A stretch of 64,000 nt of DNA, taken from NCBI RefSeq assembly GCF_015706575.1, contig NW_024037058.1, forward strand, positions 15,459,547 to 15,523,546. Reading direction: 5' to 3'. The translations under genes were made by a program, and so were the position numbers. Source of the DNA: Patiria miniata (taxonomy: Eukaryota; Echinodermata; Asteroidea; Valvatida; Asterinidae). The stretch's first letter is position 1. The number at the start of each line of letters is the position of its first letter. The notes beneath the pieces are model-generated. The model was given only the letters and a program-made list of their open reading frames with translations, was not told the DNA's origin and made no database searches. This document shows, one piece after another, positions 40,701-52,700 of the stretch.

Positions 40701-43700
40701 AAACTTGGATGCACTTTCTGAAAACCTCAAACCTCAAAGGGCTACAATGAAATGTTATCAAGCACTCCGTTTATGCAGAGTAGTAACTGGGCTCGTCCCT
40801 GTGACCTGACTTGTGATTTGACTCGAGATTGAAACAAAATTCCCTTCTTCTCATTGTCTTCTCTCCACAGGTTTCTTCAGGCTTGCGAGCTACATTGCCT
40901 AGGGCATTTTTGAAGAATCCTTGGTTTTATTACCAGAAATAAATAATAATAATATTTAAATATTCGACTGACTTCAAATTCAAATAATCAAATACTGAAT
41001 GTTTGAAAATGCACAGCCTAATAGGAGGTGATACATTCTGATGAATAGGCTGTACAAAAAGGAAGAAAAAAGGCAGCCGTTCACATTTCATCATACCTGC
41101 CCGGGGAAAACCAGATAAGTTCTTTTCATGCTTTTCAGAGACATGAGTACAACAGAATGATTTCAAGTTCTGCCAAAATGTGTTTAGTGCAGAGATAGCG
41201 CCGTTATTAACAGTTTTCTAATGTTGCTTTGAATCATGCATGCATTTAGGAATACAGTAAACTCCGGCTAAACCTGACATCGTACAACTCGTCAAATCAC
41301 TCAAGTCGGCCGTCTGACTTGAGTCCCGATTGTCTGTAATGCATTTCCATTGAATTTTTTATTTCTAAGACGGCTTTTATAAGCCCCCATTTCGCTCTCA
41401 AGTCGTCGTGTTACTCTGGGTCCCCTTCCCATAAAAAGCACTACAAAATCCTTTGTGTAATTCGGCATTCAACAAATCACGCATTGGCATCGACTTCCCG
41501 TACTGTGGTTGGCAAAGTGTCGAGTGAAAAGTGGTTTCGCACGGCCCGTGATCGCTGCATGCATCGGTGTCGAAAAAGGGTGTCCTACTGCATACATCGC
41601 ATGCATCGCGAGCATATCAATACCAGTACCCCTCTAGGCTGTATGCATGCGCTCTGCCCATTTTGGGGGTCGTCTTATTGAATGATATGACTACTGCTGC
41701 AGTCAATGCGAGCGTGGTATATACTGGACCACGCACACATTTAATTCGTTACTGTGCACGTACATATGTATCATGTCTGGAACATTTAAGACCACGTATC
41801 ATGGTCTCCACTATCAATACTCTAAACGTGGTGATACAATTCGAGGATTAATTTGCTGGATTCAAGTCAAGCATTAAGGAGATAATCCAGGGTAAATCGA
41901 AGCCAATTAGTGCAATGAATCAGGTGTGCAAAAGACCATTCATGTAAGTCGGCAAAATGACGACTTACAGCAGATATCGGCATTCGCGTAAGTCGTCACA
42001 AATTCTCGGGTCCCAAGAGTGCCGGTTTAGCCGGAGTTTACTGTAGTATCCTTTTTTAATAGTATTATTTAGAAGGGTCACACGTGCATGGAGCGTTTTC
42101 ATTTGAAAAGGCTAGAGAAATGGAATGAAACATATTTTTGTGTAGGCCTGCCTGCCCTATAAAAAAGGAAGTTCCCACAAGTGTGGTTTATTTCAGGTTG
42201 AACTAGTAAAAGTTCAGCTGATTGTCAAGAAAGGTTTGAGGTTTTCAGGAAAGCTTTCCGAGCGCTTACAATTGCCGCATTCAGAGATAAAAATTAGTAT
42301 CGCTCTATAATGATTGGTCAAAAATACCATCTAGGTATCTATGGTGATAATGAGGCATGCAGGTATATATATATATAAATATTCATGGACTGGAAGGGGT
42401 AGAAGGTAGGTAGGCATGCACATCAGTTTTGGATTCGGTCCGTTGATGATGAAAAGGGGTAAAAGTAAAAATTTGCGGACTTTTTGTTTTTGTTCCCCGA
42501 GTGAACGGGAAAACAAAAATGTGTCCTCCTGCAGAAGCTACCTTGCTCAAGGGGCACGGCACACAAATTGGCTGCGGTACCTTGCTGCAGGCTGGTCTGG
42601 AGGTGGTTGACGATGGCCGTCAGGATGGTGGACAGCGCCATCGTTTGGGAGCACTGGGCCAGGCCTAAGGTGAAGAGCTCACTCCAGCACTTCTGGACCA
42701 TGGTCACGTTGGATTCAGGGCTGCATGGTCAACATGGGAGGAGAGGACAGAAGTCATGAGTTGAACAGTAGATGACGTTCGTGACCACTCACGGGAACTC
42801 AATGGGAAGGGCAAACTGCATGCACTGCTTCACATGCACATAGCACAAAGTACACACGATTAATTTGATAACCAATGGGCACAAACCTATAGGCTCTGTG
42901 CACAAGTACCCCCTCAACGGTAAGAAAGGGAGAGTTGGGGTAGACCACTTGGACAGACATTTGAACGCATTGCAGAAGACACCTTACGCTCACGTGAAGA
43001 TGCTTTGTGCACATTCAGAATAAGATAAGTCGTGCGTACTTCGCGCCACACGTGCGCGAACCAGTATGCGCACGGGGTGTGTCGCGTCCACGGGGCTCTC
43101 GAAGGTGGTAAAAAAGCGCCCTCGAAGGTGGTAAAAAAGCGCCCTCTCTTGTTCTTGCGCGGAGCCCACATCATCTTTTCATGAGTGCCAGGCATAAGGC
43201 AGCAATAAGTCTAACCCATTCTCTTTGTAACCAATCAAGGCAGTACTTGTGCACAAAATCCGTAACAACATGAACAATGAAAAATTACAATAAAAGGAAG
43301 CAAGCCGCCAGTGGAGGTGTCCACACCATTGCAACTTAAAATGAAACAAGAACAAACAAAAAAGTACCCAAAAAGTATCCCAAAAACCCCCATTAGATAT
43401 AAAAATGTAGGCTTATGAATGTCTCCAAACGGGCCAACTCACCCCAGTAACTGAAAGGCCTGGATGTTCCTGGCCCAGTGCATAGATAGGAACAGGAGTC
43501 GCGAGGCTGATTCACAGATGTAGTGGACGTTGAGGAACTGTGGCATGGGGGAGGGGGTGGTTAGCTTGAACTGCATGTGGCTCTCATTCAGCATGTTGCC
43601 GTCCAGTTTGATGTATTGCTGCTCCCCGCTGCCCCCTTGGCTGCTGCCGCCGTTGGCTTGGTCTGACAAACTGGGGAGCAGAAGGCACACGCTCATTCAA

Positions 43701-46700
43701 CTCTAATCCCTCAGGGTATTTTAGGTAGAAACCCTGATGAACACAGCTACATGCAACATTTGTCAAAATGACAAGCCTGCACAGTGCAGCAAGATCCATC
43801 AGGTCGGAAATCTCAAGGGTTAAATATGCCTCAGAGTCTGTGGTTGCCAACTGCAGCAGGAAACAACTGTGGCATCATTCAATGGGATTATCTGTCATTG
43901 TTACAGAATTGGCCGTTAAAGCTATAGTCCATCATTTGCAGCCATCCGAAAAGTAACTGGCGTAATTATTGTTGAAAAACATACTTAGTTGAAAGATAGT
44001 AAGGGAACTAAACTCCCTGTGAAATTATTCTTTCTGGGAAGCTGTCATTTTGAAGTAATCAATGAAAGAAGGCATTTCCAACGGTGATTCTTAAGAAGCA
44101 CCGTAGGAAAATTTAAATTAGTAGTTCGTTTTGTTATTCAGCGCAGCGCGCGCAAGTATTGGAACGACGCACACGCGCGCGCGGTTGTTATAATTCGTCG
44201 GATCAGTGCGCGACGTCGCGTATAGCTGCAATTCAAAACATGATTCAGTAACTTTTGATTTGAAATTGAGATCTTAGAATGCTGTTTTTTCTCGGAATGT
44301 ACAGCTGAAGCTTAGCTGAAACTTTATCAGGTTAGTTGCTTAGTATCCTTTATTAGATTTTGAACTCTTTTGTTGCTTCAAACGAACAAAATGCACAAAT
44401 TACAAATGATGGACTATAGCTTTAAGGCACTGGCGTTGATGGCTCAATGCAGCAAGGTCCCACAGACTTATACACCTGATGCACTGTGTTGCGTCTAGCA
44501 GGGTTAAAAGTTAAGGTATAGATTGTGGCTTCGAGTCCCAACTGAGCAACCTTGTGAGTTTTTTACTCACAGGATCTTGGACAATGCTATGTATACAGTG
44601 CTCACAACTTATACCAGTAAGGGCGAGACCAATTCCAAACAGCTCCAAATATAGGTAATATCCAAAAATCATCAATTGACTGATCGTTGGAAATAAAGAG
44701 TTCTATTGACCAAATCGTGTTTCGTGATCAAAAGGTTGTGAATTTTTTTTTTTTTTTTTTTACTGTTTTCTCAAAACGTGTACTATCCACTGAGCTGAAA
44801 CTTCAACAGGTTAGGTTTTGAACGTTCTTCTTTAGATTTTGAGTGGTGTTATTATTGGCAACGAACAAAATGCATGAAAAACGAAAGATCCTTTATGCCT
44901 TTAAGAACTGACCTGATTTCAAGGGCCGAGCTTCCGTCCCCGCCTTCCCCTCCAGGAGCGAGTGCTTTGGCAAGTGTGTCGAAGGCCTTAGAGATCTGGT
45001 TGGGTGTCTGGTTCAGTTGGTTCAGACCCTGCTGGGCTGACGAGTCCCCATTTGATACCATCTATAGCCAGACAAAGAGGTGGGAAAATCAGTTACTGGA
45101 AATGTAAGGGGGAACCTGCATTTCTTTGCCCTCTCTACTCTGAAAGCCAGGGTCCTATCCTGAAAATGTTGAAAAGTAACCTGATTTTTTTTCACGCCAT
45201 TTTTACTAGGAATCCTTGAAAATAAAATCTCCATTTGGCATAAAACTAAAAGCACATACTTCAAGGGGCATCAAGACCCATGTAAAAATACAGTGGCTGG
45301 GTTGTGCTTTTCTTGATCCCTAAACATTTCTTCTTTTACTCTCTGGTGGATTTTGAAAGATATGGTAAGACTTTACCTGTTTTTTTTTTTCTTCTTTTTT
45401 TAAGGTTCATCACATGAGGAGATCAGTGTTTTTCAATGAATGAGCCATGTGGTGCGAATACTGAATAATAAATATTACCCAACTGTATAGAAATGTCTGA
45501 TATCCTTAAGCTGCTTTTGAGTTACATGCCCTTAAACAGATCTTGTACGATTGAAATCACCAGGAACTGTCAATTTTGTTCACCCATGTGATGTTCACAT
45601 GCATCAAAATCTCAAACTATGTGATGAATCAAAATAAATAGCTGAGTGTGCTTTTTCTAATGCATATGGGGAAATGTCCTTTACATCTGTTTCAGGCTGG
45701 AATTCCAGAGTCTCACAGAATCAAATAGAATAAGGAGTGACTCGGGTTGAACTGAAAGGATTTTGGTTTTGAGAGCTGCAGACTTAATGGATTAATGTTC
45801 CATTGTCCAGACTCAGGAGTGGTTCCAAAGACTGCAGCACTCGATATTTACGACATAGTCACTCCCATCTGTTTCAAACCTTGAAAATTCCACATATTTA
45901 ATTAAAATATTTGGAAATAAGTTGATATGCCACTTTGAAAAGGTGGTCGCAAAGACTAGCAACCTACCGTTTGGCCGTCCCCAGCTTGCCCCGCCTCGCC
46001 GGCCTTGTTCATGTTAGCCAGCGACGTGACCACACTGGCCAGGGTGCTCAGGTCCGTGGTGGTGTCGGTCGAGGCCACTGAGACCACAGTGGGGTTCTGT
46101 ACATTCAGCAAGAGGCCCTCCTCAAAGAGCTTGGTCTTCTGCATGGGGATGGTCGGACTCCTGTCTGCAGCTGGGACAGCAAGAAAAATAATGGAGTGAG
46201 AAATGTGATCAAGTCACTCAAAAGTCAAATCATTAAGTTGAGTCACAGGTAACAGGAGATGCAGGAGCAGTAGAGAGTATCGACAACCAGATGAATCAAA
46301 TCCAGTCTTGAGAATCTCGGCTCTTGGACCCAAAAATATTCTGAGCGCACCTCATGCAGACATGCATACTTCGTGCGTGAGGTATGCTTAGAATTCCTCG
46401 GGTCCCAGTGTTGGGATTTCAGAGACTGGATTTGATTTATATTATTGATAACCACCTTTACTATTGGAAGCAAGATATACATTGGAGGGACCCCCCTCCT
46501 CCTTTGTGTTGGTGATCGGGAATTCTTTTGAGATATCTTTGGGGGGGGGGGGTGTGTGTTAGGTAACAACAGTCTAGAGTGTGTATAGTGTATAGGGACA
46601 CTGGGTGGTACTCCTGTGTCTCAAACTGCGCACGGTATAACCTTTATTGCCAAGGACCGGCTGTCTTTGGGGAACATAAATTAATTCAGTCTTGGGCTGA

Positions 46701-49700
46701 GATTGAACTATCTACTGCTCAGGCATGCGACTGGGACATTAAAAAAAAGGAGTGGTGGGATTTATATCCCGATTTTTAAAATTTTGGTTCATATTTCAAA
46801 TGTCAATTTTTTATGTGTGGACACACAGGCTAACAAAAACAACTGGAACAACCCTAATTTTCTCAGTGGACTCTGATGGTAACTGCATTTACTTGCTAGT
46901 GGACGACAATGGTCGTCTTGGTGTATGAATAGCTTGCCCATTCAACTTATCAGAGAGTTCCTACCCATTTTGTCAACATTACAGCTCTGGAGTGTTTTTT
47001 TTTGTAAAGGCCGAATGGTCATTGAATCCTGGAAACTTACTACACCCAGTCATTGGGAGGGCATTGCATGCGACACCTCTCTGGCATGTTGGTGAGCTGA
47101 ATAGGAACTTCCTGTGAAACCCGATAACCGTTATTTGGTTTGCAAACAATTAGGCCAAGTGATTTTGAAATCTCTTAGTGCTTTTAAATTTTGAATGGCA
47201 TGAGTGTGAAGTGAAAAATGAGGAAATCAGCAGATCCGAGGAAAAGTTGCATGCCTGACTAAATTGAGCTGTTGTAGTTAGACACCTACTTGTGATGAAT
47301 GTGGGCGTGGCTGCCAGCGGGCTCCGGATGTCCTTCCGGATGTAGATCTTCTCCGTGGAGGCGGCGCAGTTCCCCGGCGACTTCTCTCCACGAGCCTTGA
47401 GCGGTGTCCGTTCACACTGCACTACTGGGGGAAGGAAGAGTCCCAAGAAAGTGACCACATTTCAAACTGAGTGAACTTGTTTTACACTATCCAACCCGTT
47501 ATTATCCCGGTTATTTTTCACTTTCACCGCATTATTCCCAACACCAGAAAATTGAAAATTGAAAATAGAATATCCTAAAATTGACCTCTTTCCACAAAGA
47601 AAATTCTGGGTCATGTCCTTTTAAAACTAGATTTCTTAATCATCTAATTAAAGACTTAGTGGTAGATAAGAAAGAAACATGTTGTACACCAAGATCTTGT
47701 GATAATTTCCAGAATTAGTTTAAAGTTCCAGCAGGTTAGAAAAATGAGTAGCGAGAGTAAGTTTTAATCCCCAAATCATTTAAATACAGCCCTCTCTCCA
47801 ACTTAACTTGATTAATTAAAAGTAACAAACCTTTTTTTCAAAAGGCAGGTATTACATACAATGTGCATTTAAATAGTATCAGCAAGATTGTTAGCAATTC
47901 TCCACTAGCACTGAACCGACAAATAATATCAACTGCGCGTGCGTGTGTGCGTCATGTCAACACTTGCACGCACCCATTCACGGATTTTGCCCGATTACAA
48001 ACGAACTACTTATGGACATTTTCCAAAAATGTGTCACTTGACACATCTTTGGAAATGATACATTCTTTTATTGTTTTCAGCATGCCAGAAGGAGTAATTT
48101 CTCAGGGAGTTTAGTGTCATTGCTATCTTTAAACCAAGTAAACTTTTTAACAATTATTTGGTCTGTTACCGTTTTGATTGCTTTAAATGATCTGCTCTAC
48201 CTTGAAGGCACTATGGTTTCAAAAGTCAATTGGGTCAATGGAAAATAAATGCATGAAGTTTGCCCTTCTGACAACAAAGACTAACTGGGTTGACTAGAGT
48301 CACTCCTTAATACTTCTTGGTTGGACCCGAATCTGGAATGTTAGTCGGAACGGGCCGATTTACGATGTAAAGAAAGTATTTGCTCAGCGAGTAATGGTTA
48401 CCAGCCAAAAAGACATGCAGTGTATATTGCTCCAGACTGGTTACCAGCCGATTTTTGCTCATAAATTTGCTAAGTAGTACTTCTAAGGCTTTCAAGCAGA
48501 CCCAGGTGAAAAAGTAGAACAGTTGGATCAAAACTTAATTTAAAAAACAGGACAAAAGTAGGACTTTGGAGTAGTTTTCATTGATACACGTCCATCATAA
48601 GCCTCATTTGGCATGTTCTGTACTCACAACACTTGTGCTCCATCCTCAACTAAGCTCTTGGAAGTACAGTTGCAGTACTCCTGCGCCCAAGCCCTTCATT
48701 GTGTGATTAACATATGACAGTGTGTAACACTATGCCGAAAGATTTTCAATGAGATTTCATTTTTCGGAGTTGTGGGACAAAAAAGCAGGATTGTCAAGAA
48801 AAAAGAAGGAAAGTAGGGGCAAAGTAAACAAAAAACTAGGAGAAATTAGGAAAAAGTAGGAAAACTTGAAAGCTTGGTTTCTGCTTAAACGCTCCATGAA
48901 GGCATGAGTGTTTAAAGGTGGGCAATCTTTTGTCAAGACAGGGTTACGGTGCCCAATTTCACGGCGCTGCTAACCACAAAAATTTGCTTAGCACAAAAAT
49001 AGCCTGGCTTATAAAAGTAGGTTAGCCAGCTAAAACTCTATGTGATTTTCATGCTAAGCAAACAAAAGCTGAATAGTTATCACGAACAATATACATAACG
49101 TGAGTTTTGGCTGGTAACCTGCTTTTATATGCCAGACTATTTTTGTGCTAAGCAATTTTTTGTGCTTAGCAGCGCCGTGAAATTGGGCCCACGTCTTGCT
49201 CTTCCAGCCCAATTTCACCGTACTCACATTCCGATTTCATCCCCACCAGCAGGCACTTCTGCAGCCGACAGAACTGGCAGCGGTTGCGATGGTGCTTGTT
49301 GATCGGGCAGTCCTTGTTGCCCCGGCAAGTGTAGCAAAGCGTCTTGCGGATGCTGCGCTTGAAGAAACCCTTGCAGCCCTCACAGCTTATGGCTCCGTAA
49401 TGGCGACCTAAAGGATGATAATGGAGACACAGACAAATCAGAAGCATCCAGAGCTGTAGTCTAGTCCATTACAAGCCCATCACAACGGGAATCACAAGTC
49501 AGTGCACAAGTATCTAGGGAAGACATATGACACGGGAACACCTTTGCTAAAGGAACACCTTTCTTCTAGTTCATTTGGTTAGCTTGTGATTTTGCCTGAG
49601 GCGGAATTACTTGTGATTGACTTGTGATGGCTTGTGATGGCTGTGATGACTTGTGATGACTTGTTATGGCTTATGATTGCTTGTGATGGCTTGTGATTGG

Positions 49701-52700
49701 CTTGTGATGGCTTGTTATGGCTTGTGATGGCTTTGATGGACTTGTGATGGACTTGTGATGGCTGTGATGGCTTATGATGGCTTGTGATTGTTGTGATGGC
49801 TTGTGGTGACTTATGATGGTTGTGATAACTTGTGATGGCTTGTGAGGCTTATGATTGGTTGTGATGGTTGTGATTGACTTCTTGTGGCTCTGATTGACTT
49901 GTTATGGCTGTGATGGCTGGTGATAGTTTGTGGTGGCTGTGATGACTTGATTATATCTCTGAATGGATCATTGCCATTCTGGAAGAGTGTTTCAATGAGT
50001 CTGCTCTTAATGAGATAACCTCCCTTTCGGCACCATATTCCACAAATGCTCATTATAGCTTAACACTTACAGTAGGCTATAGACAAATTTAATTCACAGA
50101 GGGGGGAGGGGTAGGGGGTCCGTGAGTGTACAGTGATGCAGTGGCTGGATTGGTGTATACCTGATGCGTTGTCGCCGCACACCATGCAAGGTTCAATGGG
50201 ACGCTGCGGTGTCTTGCGATCCACGCCCATCGTCTTGAGGGCCATCTCATCAATGGTGGCCTGGGGGTCTACTTTCACCAGCTGCTCCACTGTGTGTTGG
50301 TTGATCTGCACCTGCTGCACCTGTAAACGCAAACAAACAAAAACGAAAACAATGGACTTGTCTGTTTGACACACACATTTATGAGGAGTCTGGTATCAAT
50401 TCTATGCTGAACTGGAGTAGTTACTACTGGCAATCGATTCCTCACAACACATGGGGTCACGATTCCGACTTACAAGTATGGAATATGAAATTGATTGTAC
50501 CGGAATTCACAATCGAATCGAAGTCTATGTCATGGAAGCCTTTATGTCCAAAACCAAATGAAGAACCTGGACAATTAAATTTAGCGCTCGCATTACAGGA
50601 TTTGAAGTTCCCACAGCGGGAGTTCCTCAAGCCAAGGGCCTAAAAATCTCCAGAACACTAAGCCAGAGACAAAGCTGAGATTTGAAAACTAAGCAACAGT
50701 GCAAGGTTCCAAATGCCAAAGTTGCCAGACTGGATTATACTCATCTTGTCGATAGCGTCCTCTACCAAAGCAATGGATTAACCAAGCTTGTCATCAGGGA
50801 CTGGCTTCATTAGGGAAATAAAATCCAAATCAAGTCTTGGTACTACACTATCCCCTAATTAGTTTCCTACCTTGTAGGTGTCAATCTGTACCGGTTGGCC
50901 TGGTAGCTGGCCGACTGTTTGTCCCTGGACCATGTGACCAGGCATCTTGACTACCTGCTGGACCGAGCCTGGCGGCATCTGATGTACAATGTGTTGGACA
51001 AACTGTGGGGAAACCTGAGAAATGAAAGGGGGGTGGGGAGGACAATAGTAACAGAAGAAACTTCACAATCCAACAAGGTGTTTGGAGGAATTAGCAATAT
51101 TAGGAAGGTAGAGTCTAGCCACAATTTCCTGTTATAGGACTTGATGCCCATTAGTTTTATAATAAGGAAACGCCATTGGTTTGCTTCACAGTGAAGGATT
51201 TTAGAGGGGCTCAGGAAGGCTCCAAGCGTAGCTGCCTGGGGAGAAATTTGGCAAAGATTTCACGAATGGGTAGCAATTTCTCGTATACAATAATTCCTAA
51301 GTATGATTTAAATGAAAAAAAAATACAAACACACGATTTTCTTCAATATCTGCACAAACTACTCTATTCCTCAGTGTTGACAACACTTTGCTTAGTTTCC
51401 CGTACTAACTGCAACACTGTGTCATTTACCTGTTGAACTTCGTGAACTTCATGTATCTGATTGGCCTGGGAAACCTGTCAACACACAGAAAGGAACTCAC
51501 GAATCAGCACAACATTTGGGAGAGTTCACACGGAACTGTTCACCACTCAAACACGAATCCCCAGCATAAATGTCAACACAGCTGTTAGCTTCCCTGCTAT
51601 TATTTCCCAACATCTACAATATACACAAAAAATATATTTGACATTAATTATGCTTGAGTGCTTTTGCTCATATTCCTGGAAATGAGATCATTTATGATGT
51701 AGAATTTTTTATTGATGAGCAATGCAGATTGTCAACAAATTAAAGAGCCTTAAAACTCAGTGTCATTTTCACAGCCTACTGTAGCCGTCAATGCAAAGAA
51801 TTCCATAAGCTTGCAAGATTTCGCATTTGTGGTGATGAAACTGTTACGCCCTAACTATGGCATCGATCCCAACTGTAGTTGGGACCATCCGGACGCGTCC
51901 CAACTGTAGTTCATCAGTTGGGTCGGCCCAACTGTAGTTATGACGCTCGCTGCGTGGCACTGGATGAATCGTATGTCATGGATGAATCGGCCACCATGAA
52001 CAGAGCTCAGAGCTCAGTGTCACGGTTGGGAATGTTTTATACATGTATAATTGTACCATGGAGCTATCAGCAACATAAACTATAGTTTGGACTGCAAAAT
52101 AAAAAGCTTGGAGTGGCCCAACTATATAGATGGGCCCCATCAATAGCTAATTTCAATGGTCCCAAGTAAAGTCAGACGTTTATCAGAGCTGTAGGGAATG
52201 TTTTATAGTTGTACTTTTGCCATGTAACCCTCAATCCTCCAAATTCCTCCACTATGGCAAAGAGGATTTTGAAGGATTCAGGGTGGTTAGGGTTAATGGA
52301 ATCGATTCTTAAAAAGGATTGGGAAACCTCCCCAATGTATGACGCATTTCAAAGTGGATCATTTATTTCCTGATAAGTAACCCCACCCCCAATCCCCTCT
52401 GAAATGTGACATTCATATCTTTGAGTTTTTGAGTGTCTGGAAATCACATTTCTAGCTACTAAAATTGGCTACTACAGAGCTAGAGACTTTGATACTAAAA
52501 TTGATTCACAAATCCTACTTTTGAATTAAGATTCCTAAGCCTGCTTTTTTTGGGGGGGGGGACGGGGGTGGGGTTCCGTACTGTCATTTATAAAAATTGC
52601 ATCTCGAGGCACTAATATTGGCCACTACAAGCATCAAATATTCAAAATGAGTCACAATTCCAGTTCTTAGTTCGGAATTAATTCAAATAGTTCTGTTTCA

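Noticed and set aside
49600..49945. CRISPR-like regular repeats
   Set aside because: Units are short (about 10 bp), variable and without unique spacers; the context is an animal intron. It is a minisatellite.
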